Positions 24,012-31,984 of a DNA stretch of 35,870 bases are shown here, one piece after another. The stretch is taken from assembly GCA_013139765.1 (NCBI GenBank), contig WTAE01000068.1, positions 1 through 35,870 on the forward strand, read 5' to 3'. Position 1 is the first letter of the stretch. Each line of letters begins with the position of its first letter. This stretch comes from Sulfurovum sp. (lineage in GTDB: Bacteria > Campylobacterota > Campylobacteria > Campylobacterales > Sulfurovaceae). A program made the position numbers and the translations under genes. Below the pieces are notes generated by a model. The model was not told the DNA's origin and ran no database searches. It saw only the letters and a list, made by a program, of their open reading frames with translations.

Positions 24012-25028
24012 ATGAAAACCCCAAAAATTAATTGGGTATCTGACTTCCCTGATGGGGAGTTGGAAAAATATATACCCAGTGGAGAAGAGACAGTCCTTGT
24101 AGCCATTGATACAGAGTACACCAGACATTCAGAGTTTTCTAACCTTTGTCTGTCGTACCAATTTTCTGTCTTGGACTGTGCTACAGGTAACTATATGAAA
24201 AAGATCTATTATCCTGAGCTAGTGACTGAAGTACGCTTGACCCTTAAAGAGATACTGTTGCAGGTGTTTAGAATGATGAGTATCTCTTCCCGTAAAATGA
24301 ATGGTTATCACGTAATGTTTATTTGCCACTTCTGCTCTGCTGAGTGGGCTATGATGCATGATCGAAAAGAGACTTCAAAATATTTAGAATTTCTCTATAA
24401 AACGGTGATTACTTTTAAACCAATAGAGGTTACCTTTGAAGATTCAGAGGGAGTCTCTTGCGCAATAACATTTGAAGTAGGTGACACTATGTTGTTGTTG
24501 CCTCCTACACATCGATCTTTGGAGAAAGCTTCTTCTCTGCTAGATGAGAAGTTTCATAAGAAGGAACTGACTCAATTTGAAAAAGAGCATATGAATAGTC
24601 TACTTCAGACTGATCCTGAACGTTTTTATGAATATGCCATACATGATGCTGATATTACCTTGCGTTTATTCATCAAGCTACAGTACACACTCAATAAGAT
24701 GAATGGTAGCGAAAATACAAGATACACAACGATAGGTAGTGCTACGGTCAAGCACTTTGTTAAAGCTATGGATAAAAAGATATTCAAATCCCAGTTCTCA
24801 AAGCGTAACAAGATATATCAAGATGGTTTGAATCTTGCTAAACGTGCCTACATGGGTGGTTTGAACAGTTCTTACTTTGTAGGTGAACTTGAAGGTGAAC
24901 TCTTCATTGATGCGGATTTTTCTGGAGCCTACCCTACAGTAATGAATTTACTTGAAGTCAGTGATTTTGGTAAACCTATCGTGAAAGTGAAAGATGATCC
25001 TTTCTCGTTAGGAGATATAGATGATTGA
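24012..25028 (+). CDS. Family B DNA polymerase, part 1: exonuclease domain and palm motif A
   Basis: A 338-aa protein. The 3'-5' exonuclease motif I is AIDTEYT (D33, E35). A motif II-like region is near 98-112, and motif III is YAIHDAD (Y208, D212). After a linker, palm motif A is DADFSGAYPT with the metal-binding Asp302. The gene stops 27 residues after motif A; motifs B and C are in the next gene, which overlaps by 8 bases. The GAYPT form of motif A is the type found in polymerases of mobile elements. Alone this polypeptide could proof-read but not polymerise. Confidence 0.85.
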   Translation: MKTPKINWVSDFPDGELEKYIPSGEETVLVAIDTEYTRHSEFSNLCLSYQFSVLDCATGNYMKKIYYPELVTEVRLTLKEILLQVFRMMSISSRKMNGYHVMFICHFCSAEWAMMHDRKETSKYLEFLYKTVITFKPIEVTFEDSEGVSCAITFEVGDTMLLLPPTHRSLEKASSLLDEKFHKKELTQFEKEHMNSLLQTDPERFYEYAIHDADITLRLFIKLQYTLNKMNGSENTRYTTIGSATVKHFVKAMDKKIFKSQFSKRNKIYQDGLNLAKRAYMGGLNSSYFVGELEGELFIDADFSGAYPTVMNLLEVSDFGKPIVKVKDDPFSLGDIDD

Positions 25029-25893
25029 AAAATTTAAGAAGGTCTTGGAAGAGTTTGATGGTACACGTTTACCAATAGCTTTTACAGACATTACTTTTAA
25101 ATTCCCTGTAGATACACTCTATCCAAATTTGTGCGTACACCATGCCAAGTATGGGCTTTTAAATCCGTTAGAGGGTAGAACGGTTGCTACGATTGCCGAG
25201 ATACACTTGGCTCTTTATCTTGGTGCCACTATTGAGTACCATGAAGCTTTTGTGGTGGATTCTTTAGATAATGGTTCTTACGTATTTAGAGAACATTTAC
25301 GTTTTCTCATTATGGCAAGAAGTGAAGCTAAAAAAGTAGATGATGAACTCCTGCAACAAATGTTGAAATTGTATGTCAATACCCTTTATGGAAAAGTAGC
25401 TCAGGGTATCACACCTAAAAAGAGTTTTGATCTACGTGATGGTGATACTAAAGAGTTGGGTGCTTCTCAAGTAACTCAACCTTATTTTGCTGCCATGATC
25501 ACTGGTACGCTTAGAGCTGGACTTTCTGCTTTATTAGTAGCAATGGATGAACTCAATAAAGAGGGTCACTCTTATGTACCTATCTCAGCCACCACGGATG
25601 GAGTTCTCTATCAGGTAGGTGACAAGAATGGTGTGAAGTTTGAACAATGTCTGAAGGTTAAGAGTGAAGATATTTTTGAAACAGTCAAAGGTGGTGGAAA
25701 TATCTTCAAACCTTTTGCCCAAGCTGATCCTGTTCTATACAAAAAGCTCCAAGAATTTCCCGTTCTAAGATTGTTAGAACAGTCTCGTAAAGCATGGGGT
25801 TTTGATGAATATATAGAGATTAAACATGCTGTCAATGAAGTGTTGAATATAAAAACACGTGGACAGATCGGAGCGTATCGTGCGAAAGAATAA
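25021..25893 (+). CDS. Family B DNA polymerase, part 2: palm motifs B and C
   Basis: A 290-aa protein. It continues directly from part 1: motif B is KLYVNTLYGK (K116, N120, Y123, G124), motif C is TTDGVLY (D193), and KTRGQIG at 278-284 resembles the conserved Lys segment after motif C. Motif C is TDG rather than the common DTD. Its ATG has an AGGAG site six bases upstream (25010-25014), and the frame has a stop directly before the ATG. A true internal start is therefore more likely than a sequencing frameshift. It overlaps part 1 by 8 bases and part 3 by 14. Confidence 0.85.
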   Translation: MIEKFKKVLEEFDGTRLPIAFTDITFKFPVDTLYPNLCVHHAKYGLLNPLEGRTVATIAEIHLALYLGATIEYHEAFVVDSLDNGSYVFREHLRFLIMARSEAKKVDDELLQQMLKLYVNTLYGKVAQGITPKKSFDLRDGDTKELGASQVTQPYFAAMITGTLRAGLSALLVAMDELNKEGHSYVPISATTDGVLYQVGDKNGVKFEQCLKVKSEDIFETVKGGGNIFKPFAQADPVLYKKLQEFPVLRLLEQSRKAWGFDEYIEIKHAVNEVLNIKTRGQIGAYRAKE

Positions 25894-26593
25894 TAAAATC
25901 ATATATCCACTTCTAGCAAAGGTCGGTCATAAGCTTGAAGGAGATAAAGAGTCCCAAGCCAAAGAGCTTTGGGAACATTATCACGATGAAGAGATTCAAA
26001 CGTATGAGATGAAACGTTTGTCTACATTCCAAGATATACTTGATTCCAAGTCTCTTATTGAAGATATTGTGATGTTGCAGCAGACGCGCAAATATAGTTT
26101 GGATTTTGACTATAAGCGTAAACCGATAGAAGGTGGAGGAACAGTACCACATAAACATGTGGATGATATTGTTCGCTATAGAGGTGTTGTAGGAAATTTT
26201 CGTGAGAAAAAGAAGATAAGAGCCACTCCTGAAAAAGTGGAATATTATCAAGCACGTGCTAAACAGAATGTACGAAGTAGAGGTACGAATAAAGAAGATT
26301 GTTTAAGACATTTTTTAAGAGCATTGACACAGTGTGTGTATCCATTTAAATCCTATGATGGGTATGTAGATATTGTAAAGAAACTGAAGAGTTTTGATGT
26401 CACAATTGATAAGTTAAAGAATGCTAGACGTACTCCCTTTGTAGCACAGGTAGTTATGAACAATAGCAGTAATCGGAGTTATGTTCGGAAGATGCTTAAA
26501 GCTTTAGGATATCCCAGTGATGATAATTACAAAGAATGGATTGACTTATTGATGCACAAGGGATTGAGTAATCCTGTCACTATGTATGACTAG
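25880..26593 (+). CDS. Family B DNA polymerase, part 3: thumb/C-terminal region
   Basis: A 237-aa protein if started at GTG 25880, which has GGAG at 25870-25873 with a six-base spacer. An upstream in-frame GTG at 25859 lacks such a site. The start IIYPLLAKVGHKLEG and the later LDFDYKRKP (about 74-82) look like the end of the palm and the thumb of mobile-element PolBs. The C-terminal half (about 115-237) is basic and helical, with GYVDIVKKL and SNRSYVRKMLKALGYPSDD segments, possibly DNA-binding. The three parts add to about 865 residues, a size fitting one full-length polymerase. A strong terminator follows. Confidence 0.7.
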   Translation: MRKNNKIIYPLLAKVGHKLEGDKESQAKELWEHYHDEEIQTYEMKRLSTFQDILDSKSLIEDIVMLQQTRKYSLDFDYKRKPIEGGGTVPHKHVDDIVRYRGVVGNFREKKKIRATPEKVEYYQARAKQNVRSRGTNKEDCLRHFLRALTQCVYPFKSYDGYVDIVKKLKSFDVTIDKLKNARRTPFVAQVVMNNSSNRSYVRKMLKALGYPSDDNYKEWIDLLMHKGLSNPVTMYD

Positions 26594-26600
26594 AGACCCC

Positions 26601-26642
26601 AGTCAACGATACTACATGTATGTGTAGTATCGTTGACTTTTT
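26601..26642 (+). terminator. Strong terminator after the polymerase operon
   Basis: A perfect 16-bp stem (26601-26616 with 26623-26638, beginning AGTCAACGATAC) has a TGTATG loop and a T-run. It occupies the position of the element 1 terminator at 9502 but has a different sequence, in keeping with replacement of the whole replication operon. Confidence 0.9.
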
Positions 26643-26684
26643 AATGACATAAAAAGAATTATTAGAAAAAAAACAAACATATAT

Positions 26685-26702
26685 TATAAATACGAAAGGA
26701 GG
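26685..26702 (+). promoter_or_regulatory. Recombinase 2 -10 box and Shine-Dalgarno
   Basis: TATAAA (26685-26690) in the same ATATTATAAA context as element 1 is followed by AAAGGAGG just before ATG 26708. The conservation starts here, right after the terminator, and so marks the edge of the swapped replication module. Confidence 0.5.
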
Positions 26703-26707
26703 CTAAC

Positions 26708-27913
26708 ATGCCAATCGTAACAAAACAAAAAATAACAACCACACCGAAACAGAGAAACAAGCTTTTAGTTGAACACCCTCAAATGGATGCCATAATCAAA
26801 AGTGTTAGAACTTATGTGACTAATGGGATGATACACATGGATTACAGAGTTCACTATGACTACAGAGTAGGTGGTAAAGACCGTACAAGATTTAGTACCG
26901 GGATTGCCTATTCAAAAAGAGCCATACAAAGAGTTGAACGAGAGATGTTTTCTGCAGCCTTGGAGCATTATTTACAAACTACAAATATTATGGATGGAGC
27001 AAGTCTTAGAGTAGGAGATATTGCATTGGATGCTATCAATGAAGACAAAGGTAATAGACAAGATGATGTACACAATGATTACCTAAAAATCTATGATGTA
27101 TATATCAAACCTATATTTGAATATTGCATCTTAAATGAGGTAAAGGTATCAGATGTTAAGGCATGGAAAAATAACTTACTTGAGACACATGCTTTAAGTA
27201 GGTCACGATATCTAAAGTATGCAAGAGTTTTGAGTTTCATATTTAAATTTGCAATGGAAAATGAAATGATAGATAAGAACCCTGCATCTTTGGTAGATAA
27301 GAAGTCTAAACTCTTCACTAAATCTAAGCGGAATCAGAGTGAAAAATATTATACATCCTCGGAGGCTAAACTGATGATAAAGAAGTCTGAAGGATGGTTT
27401 AGAATAATGTTGCTCACTTACTTGAATACCGGTATCCGTACAGGAGAAGGATTGAGTTTAAAGTGGTCAGATATAAACTTTGAGAAGCGTACTGTCACCA
27501 TACAGAGAAGTATGCGAAAAGGTAACTTGAAGGAAGGTACTAAAACTGGCAAAGATAGAGAGATTAGACTACCTTTACCACTAAGTGATGAATTACTTGC
27601 CTACAAAGAAATTTGTACAAGTGATATATGGTTATTTCCTAATGAAACAACAGGTAAACCGTACTTTGAATCGAATTCTATTATTAAGTGGTATTTCAAA
27701 CCACTTTTAAAGAGTTGTAATATAGAGTATAAAACACTCTATGCCTTGCGCCATACTTTTGCAAGCCTCTCTGCACAACAGAACATTCCAATGAGTTTAA
27801 TATCCAAGGTTCTTGGGCATTCATCTGTAAATGTGACGATGTCGTTTTACATCAAGAATAATATTATGGCAGATGATGAAAATAGTGACATCTTTGACAA
27901 ACTATATGCTTAA
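26708..27913 (+). CDS. int: Tyrosine recombinase / integrase (element 2)
   Basis: A 401-aa protein, closely similar to the element 1 recombinase from MPIV to MADDENSDIFDKLYA. Catalytic features are NTGIRTGEG (first Arg), YALRHTFAS (Tyr replaces the first His of HxxR), VLGH and the nucleophile Tyr in VTMSFYIK. The N-terminal part has HPQMDAIIK and LVDKKSK in common with the other copy; most divergence is in 35-110 and the last 60 residues. Both enzymes should recognise the same 50-bp core and iterons, which explains how tandem elements accumulated at a single tRNA. Confidence 0.93.
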   Translation: MPIVTKQKITTTPKQRNKLLVEHPQMDAIIKSVRTYVTNGMIHMDYRVHYDYRVGGKDRTRFSTGIAYSKRAIQRVEREMFSAALEHYLQTTNIMDGASLRVGDIALDAINEDKGNRQDDVHNDYLKIYDVYIKPIFEYCILNEVKVSDVKAWKNNLLETHALSRSRYLKYARVLSFIFKFAMENEMIDKNPASLVDKKSKLFTKSKRNQSEKYYTSSEAKLMIKKSEGWFRIMLLTYLNTGIRTGEGLSLKWSDINFEKRTVTIQRSMRKGNLKEGTKTGKDREIRLPLPLSDELLAYKEICTSDIWLFPNETTGKPYFESNSIIKWYFKPLLKSCNIEYKTLYALRHTFASLSAQQNIPMSLISKVLGHSSVNVTMSFYIKNNIMADDENSDIFDKLYA

Positions 27914-27923
27914 TTAAACTAAC

Positions 27924-27962
27924 TACCGCTGCACTTGTAGCGGTACAGTCCTTCTTTTTTTT
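27924..27962 (+). terminator. Terminator after recombinase 2
   Basis: TACCGCTGCA (27924-27933) pairs with TGTAGCGGTA (27936-27945) with one G-U pair, followed by a run of T at 27955-27962. It is homologous to the hairpin at 10811. Confidence 0.75.
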
Positions 27963-27999
27963 AAACTACAAAAACGCATTGTTGGAATATATATTAGAA

Positions 28000-28077
28000 A
28001 TGAGAATACTATGGGCACTCTCCTATGGTATATCTTTTTTATACAAGGAGTATCTATGGGTACTTTTACAAGATTAG
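28000..28077 (+). CDS. Conserved leader ORF (25 aa)
   Basis: MRILWALSYGISFLYKE, continuing eight more codons, matches MRILEALSYGISLLHKE at 10884. Here it runs past the start of the next gene (28056) in another frame before its stop. The conserved part is the 17 codons before the downstream Shine-Dalgarno, which the ORF contains. Translation of the leader could expose or hide that site. Confidence 0.45.
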   Translation: MRILWALSYGISFLYKEYLWVLLQD

Positions 28078-28364
28078 AAAAACTGTGGAAACCTAAACAT
28101 TTTGAATATTTACTTTATTGTTTGAAGTATTGCCAATCCTACTTTGAAGACCATTTTAAATATCAGGAAAGAAGAGGGGGTACACTTATGGTAGATGGCG
28201 AAGTCTATACACAAAATGACCTCATTAAAATTCTGAGTGAATACTATGAAGACAGCAGTAGTAAGTACCAAAGTGAATTTGGAGATACCCTCTATCTATT
28301 CTTTACTGATTTGGTTGAGGATGATGTAGATATCCTTAGTGAGCTTGATGATGAGGTTGGATGA
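28056..28364 (+). CDS. Conserved small acidic backbone protein (element 2 copy)
   Basis: A 102-aa protein starting MGTFTRLEKLW after AAGGAG at 28045. It is homologous to 10940-11251: the same YCLKYCQSYFEDHF block, a VYTQND segment, and LYLFFTDLVEDDVDILSELD near the end. No domain recognised. Its stop overlaps the next gene, so in this element it heads a three-gene string ending in the membrane microprotein. Confidence 0.75.
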   Translation: MGTFTRLEKLWKPKHFEYLLYCLKYCQSYFEDHFKYQERRGGTLMVDGEVYTQNDLIKILSEYYEDSSSKYQSEFGDTLYLFFTDLVEDDVDILSELDDEVG

Positions 28365-28726
28365 TGATTGAGATAATGTATCCCAACGATATAGAGAAGA
28401 TCATTTCACCCAAAATACAGGCTTATTTATATAAACGCTTTAAAGAAATAGACTATTCATTGATACCACATATTGAGGGATATTTTCTTTATGTTAAAGA
28501 CTTCTCATTACTGCACGAAAGTCATCGGTTGAATCATCTAATATTACCTTCCATTTCAGAGGGATTATTTGATCATGTTGAAGGTGTATCAATAGAGGGG
28601 GATATTGTAGAAGTTTCACTAGTCTATAATAATTCCTTTCTTATGTCTCTAGTCTTTAATGGATTGGATGAAAAGAGTTTAGAAATTGTGACAAAGGAGG
28701 GAAAGGATGAAAAAAGAGACATCTGA
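28361..28726 (+). CDS. 121-aa protein of unknown function, element 2 only
   Basis: It overlaps the acidic protein stop by 4 bases and the membrane microprotein start by 20. Mixed alpha/beta composition with aromatic residues (YSLIPHIEGYFLYVKDF), no signal peptide or recognised motif. It may begin at the second ATG (28364). Element 1 has only 22 bases between the flanking genes, so this gene was inserted in element 2 or lost from element 1. The tight overlaps favour loss from element 1, where the short reading frame after 11251 could be the scar. Confidence 0.65.
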   Translation: MMIEIMYPNDIEKIISPKIQAYLYKRFKEIDYSLIPHIEGYFLYVKDFSLLHESHRLNHLILPSISEGLFDHVEGVSIEGDIVEVSLVYNNSFLMSLVFNGLDEKSLEIVTKEGKDEKRDI

Positions 28727-28829
28727 AAAAGATGGATGCAGTGTTGTGGTACTTGAGATAGCTATTGCAATAGGAGTAATGGTAGTAAGTTGTATGATGA
28801 GCAAGAAGGAAAAAAGGGAGGAGACTTAG
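28707..28829 (+). CDS. 40-aa single-span membrane microprotein (element 2 copy)
   Basis: MKKETSEKDGCS is followed by one hydrophobic span (about 13-31, containing IAIAIGVMVVSC) and a basic/acidic tail (SKKEKREET). It matches 11274-11384 in layout and key residues. The start lies inside the preceding gene with a GGAGGG-type site, indicating coupled expression. Function unknown. Confidence 0.7.
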   Translation: MKKETSEKDGCSVVVLEIAIAIGVMVVSCMMSKKEKREET

Positions 28830-29095
28830 TTCTCACCTTTTTCTTTTTGGTGTAGTAAGGGTGTATGGGGAGAGAGTATTTTTTTATTTTTTTTGTTTAG
28901 GGAGATAGTAAAATGATAACTTTCTGTAGATGAGTCGGAGGTTTAGTAGTAAATAAGCCTCGTATGTGTGGAGTTGTTGTCATATTGGTGAGTGTAGTGT
29001 GCCTAAAAACGTGCCTTTTTTCTCAAGAAGAAGAAAATTATAATCAAATGAAAACCTTATAAACTGAAATATTACCTATTTTCGTCAATATCAAG
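28830..29095. repeat. Conserved non-coding junction, end of element 2 backbone
   Basis: No gene. It holds TTTTTGGTGTAGTAAGG leading into ATGGGGAGAG (28844-28876), GTCGGAGGTT at 28934-28943, GTGGAGTT, and GTGCCT at 28999 and 29011 (12 bp apart), all in the order seen at 11385-11600. After 29020 the two elements diverge into their cargo. A CCTTATAA half-palindrome is at about 29053. Confidence 0.65.
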
Positions 29096-29122
29096 ACATA
29101 TTCGATATACTCTTAGCACTGA
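29096..29122 (+). promoter_or_regulatory. Possible promoter of the exonuclease-like gene
   Basis: GACATATTCGATATACTCTT resembles the shared cargo promoter word (ATATCTTTGCTATACTC) with TATACT as -10. It lies about 75 bp before the next start. It lacks the TG of the extended -10 and the hairpin, so it is a weak call. Confidence 0.35.
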
Positions 29123-29182
29123 AATATGGGAATAAAAGGACATTATGTTCCTTGAATAAATGATTAGTATCCAAGGATATGA

Positions 29183-29944
29183 ATGCGGAATAAACGAATA
29201 AAAATAAGTAAGTGTCGAGTTATTTTTTTCGATCTTGAGTTTTATGTACCAGAAAATAGCCGCTCTAAAATTGGTTTTTGCTACAATCCATGGGATAAGG
29301 GATCTAAGATCTTGGGCGGTTCATTTTTAATAGCAAATCCAGAAAAAGACTTTGGCATAACAGAATATGATGTTCATAAAAAAACCAAATCATTCTGGAT
29401 CTGGAACCATGAATCAGAAAAGGATTTATTGCTACAAATATATAACACACTTAAAAGTGCTTATGACATGGTGCGAAATGCACATGACGGAGCGGTATCA
29501 CCAATTTTATGCGGCATTGGAATAACATCTTCTGACATACCTATACTTTTTGAATTATTCAAAAGATTTCAAATATTAACAAATTCTGAAGCATTTTCTT
29601 TTCAGAATGGATTCAGAGTTATTGATCTATCGCAGTTGTCAGTGGCAACGTTTAATAATTCTAACAATTTTCTTTACCCAAAGACAAAGAGTCACATTTT
29701 AAACAAATACTTGCCTGACACGAAATTTGAAACAGGAAAAAGTGTATGGCAGCTTTACGAGTCAGAGGATTACGAAGGAATTCAGGCTAGAGTTTTAAGT
29801 GAAGTCGCCTCTACTCACCGATGCTACGAATTAATAAAATCAGATTTAGATCAATTTAAATATCTTGAGTTTGATTATAAGAAATATAAAAAACTAAAGC
29901 GCAAATTGGAGGAAAAACTTGATAGTCTAAGAAAAGGACATTAA
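29183..29944 (+). CDS. DEDD (DnaQ-like) 3'-5' exonuclease-like protein
   Basis: A 253-aa protein. FFDLEFYV (D17, E19) is a good exonuclease motif I and CGIGITSSDIPIL (D118) fits motif II. The third motif is less clear; EVASTHRCYEL near 209-219 is the best candidate and lacks the expected spacing to a final Asp. The C-terminus is a Lys-rich helix. It may process DNA or RNA. It has no partner gene in the same operon: the next gene is on the other strand. It is element 2 cargo next to the backbone junction. Active-site integrity is uncertain. Confidence 0.6.
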   Translation: MRNKRIKISKCRVIFFDLEFYVPENSRSKIGFCYNPWDKGSKILGGSFLIANPEKDFGITEYDVHKKTKSFWIWNHESEKDLLLQIYNTLKSAYDMVRNAHDGAVSPILCGIGITSSDIPILFELFKRFQILTNSEAFSFQNGFRVIDLSQLSVATFNNSNNFLYPKTKSHILNKYLPDTKFETGKSVWQLYESEDYEGIQARVLSEVASTHRCYELIKSDLDQFKYLEFDYKKYKKLKRKLEEKLDSLRKGH

Positions 29945-30075
29945 TTCATCAAAGTCATATAAAATTTCTTAAGATATGTAATTTTCATAAAAGTGGTAAG
30001 GTAAGTGAAATTCTTAATTTAAAGAACTTTTTCTTGACTTGATTTTTTTCGAGAATCCACATTATGTAAACTATC

Positions 30076-30117
30076 AAATCCCGTAAACAAGATACTTTAA
30101 GTTTAAACGGGATTTTT
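30076..30117 (+). terminator. Terminator downstream of the exonuclease-like gene
   Basis: AAATCCCGT (30076-30084) pairs with ACGGGATTT (30107-30115), with further AAAC/GTTT pairing inside, and a T-run to 30117. The rest of the gene-free stretch 29945-30292 shows only two AAGTGAAATTCT copies (about 30003 and 30197), of unknown meaning. Confidence 0.7.
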
Positions 30118-30292
30118 CCAAGCTTAAAGTAAAAATCTATACCCCGTATTTACGCACTTTCTCGTTTAAGAATTCAAAATTTTCTCGTGAACCTTAAGTG
30201 AAATTCTATGGTTTAGTAACCTCTTAAAAATATATTTTAGTTACTATTAGAGAATAGGCTATTATGTTAATCAATAATGGGTAATAGGTAAT

Positions 30293-30649
30293 TTAAATTT
30301 GTCCATGACGTATATTTAAATCTAAACTAGCTTTAGGCATTTGCCCCCAATCAACTTCTCTTGAGCCTAATCCACATCCAGCTATACTGCTTCCTTTACG
30401 GCTAGTAAGAGAGGTAAGCCTTGAATTGCTAAACCATGCTGTCATGTAACTACATTGTCCATATCCAACAACTTCTGAATATTGCCATGCTTCGCCAGAT
30501 CCTCTAAAAGATCTTGTGTCTGGTGTTCCAAGCATTGTTTTAACCTGTTGTTTAGACATTCCTGGTTCTAAGTTAAGTGAGTTATTTGTAATTGAACCGC
30601 AGCCTGAGAGAAAAATGGAGATTACCATGAAGATAAAACTTTTGAACAT
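30293..30649 (-). CDS. Small outer-membrane-type lipoprotein, SmpA/OmlA (BamE)-like
   Basis: A 118-aa protein with a lipoprotein signal peptide ending in LSGC (lipidated Cys17). The mature part has LEPGMSKQQVKTMLGTPD, the signature start of the SmpA/OmlA fold, followed by an aromatic W-Q-Y strand. The C-terminal part contains extra Cys residues. True BamE is part of the outer-membrane assembly complex; this short copy alone between cargo genes more probably is a moron-type surface lipoprotein. It is transcribed leftward against its neighbours. Confidence 0.7.
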   Translation of the reverse strand: MFKSFIFMVISIFLSGCGSITNNSLNLEPGMSKQQVKTMLGTPDTRSFRGSGEAWQYSEVVGYGQCSYMTAWFSNSRLTSLTSRKGSSIAGCGLGSREVDWGQMPKASLDLNIRHGQI

Positions 30650-30845
30650 TTTTATTCCTATACTCTAATTTATATTTTTGCATATTTGTTGGCCTATTAT
30701 ATCAGAATATATTCAATTGTTTTTGGATTTTATTTTGGTTCAAGGACAAAAAATGATATAAATTATTTACATTAATTTTCTAGAATTGGCATTATGTTAA
30801 TTAACAGATATCTCATAATCGTTTTCCTAACATTCTAAGTCAATC
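30650..30845. other. Gene-free stretch upstream of the HNH operon leader
   Basis: Contains the likely promoter of the leftward lipoprotein and AT-rich sequence. I see no ORF, strong repeat or terminator in it. Confidence 0.4.
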
Positions 30846-30916
30846 TTGAACCATATCTTTGCTATACTCTTCCATACTCAATAACAGAGAGAACAAGATT
30901 ATATCTTTGTTTTTTC
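30846..30916 (+). promoter_or_regulatory. Shared cargo leader, copy 3: extended -10 and hairpin
   Basis: The extended -10 TGCTATACT at 30860-30868 sits in a context identical to 15216-15240 for about 24 bases. AACAAGA (30892-30898) and TCTTTGTT (30903-30910) form the same hairpin followed by T residues as at 15261, and the sequence TATTAAAA.TGTGATT continues the match. It precedes the HNH operon and suggests common attenuation control of cargo in both elements. Confidence 0.55.
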
Positions 30917-30955
30917 ACAATATTAAAAATGTGATTGGAAACGTAATAAATTAAT

Positions 30956-31975
30956 ATGGAAGAATTTTATGAAGTTGAACCTACATTAGAGAATTATTGG
31001 AGATCTATCATTCTCTTTGGAAGAAATGTAGCGTCCTATAAATTTGCTTTAGCAAAGGCTTTATATGATTTAAAAGCTTCTCCAAATGATTTGATCACTT
31101 TAGAAGAACTTGCAAAAGCATTTGTCAAGCATCTCCTCGAACATCTTGAACATAGTCCTAAACAAATCACTTCTCAAAGTAGTAGATTTTTAAAAGCTTG
31201 TCAACAATACTCTCAAAATGAAATATCTTATGATCGATTGCTTGATCAGACCGTTAAGCTTGGCTTTCAAAATGTTATTGATGCATTCCACAATGTACAT
31301 TCTAAAGAAATCTCAAAACGTTTTTTTATAGATGAAAGAAATACATCAAAAGGGATACGAATAACAGATAACCTCTATCAATTAGCAGAGATGAATAAGT
31401 TTTCGGATTTAAATTTAGAAACAGAATCTAGATGGAGATTGGTTGAGACTGGATGGAAGTTAGGTATTTCTAGACAACTGATAAATGTTAGTTATGATGA
31501 TGAGACACAAGAGTTGTTTATTGAAGATAATGATAGACGCATAAATATTACATCTAGTCGTGAAAGTTTAAATGGTTATCAGAAGGGACGCTGCTTTTAT
31601 TGTTATGATGATATCTCTATTGATAGTAATGATGAAAATTTAGCAGACATAGATCACTTTTTCCCATGGGTTTTAAAAGATATCATTCCAAATATCAATG
31701 GTGTATGGAACTTGGTATTAGCATGTAAAAGTTGTAATAGGGGTGAATTTGGGAAATTTGATCGGCTTCCTTCATTAAATCTCTTAGAACGTTTAGACAA
31801 AAGAAATGAATATTTGATAGGTAGTCATTTACCTCTACGTGAAACCTTACTTCAACAGACAGGTAAAAATGCAAAAAAACGGCATAATTTTTTACAGAGT
31901 CAATATAATACTGGTAAAATTAATATAATACATACATGGGAGCCTCTAACCATTAGAGGTATTATCACATTTTAG
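30956..31975 (+). CDS. HNH endonuclease
   Basis: A 339-aa protein. The N-terminal ~200 residues are helical without recognised domain. The HNH/zinc core is CFYC (C213, C216), DIDHFFPW (H233), NLVLACKSCN (N252, C257, C260) and EFGKF. This is a complete HNH with the two CxxC pairs. The first ~17 residues are also found as a relic before the WD40 gene at 11683. It is followed 9 bases later by a SAM methyltransferase and then a CoiA-like nuclease, in one operon. Likely a restriction-type or phage-defence nuclease. Confidence 0.85.
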   Translation: MEEFYEVEPTLENYWRSIILFGRNVASYKFALAKALYDLKASPNDLITLEELAKAFVKHLLEHLEHSPKQITSQSSRFLKACQQYSQNEISYDRLLDQTVKLGFQNVIDAFHNVHSKEISKRFFIDERNTSKGIRITDNLYQLAEMNKFSDLNLETESRWRLVETGWKLGISRQLINVSYDDETQELFIEDNDRRINITSSRESLNGYQKGRCFYCYDDISIDSNDENLADIDHFFPWVLKDIIPNINGVWNLVLACKSCNRGEFGKFDRLPSLNLLERLDKRNEYLIGSHLPLRETLLQQTGKNAKKRHNFLQSQYNTGKINIIHTWEPLTIRGIITF

Positions 31976-31984
31976 GAGAAAACA

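Noticed and set aside
25021-25893. Programmed frameshifting (prfB-like +1) joining the polymerase parts.
   Set aside because: Both junctions shift +1 near stop codons, but the ribosome sites have six-base spacing ideal for initiation, not the short spacing known for prfB, and no slippery run is present. Kept as a minor alternative.
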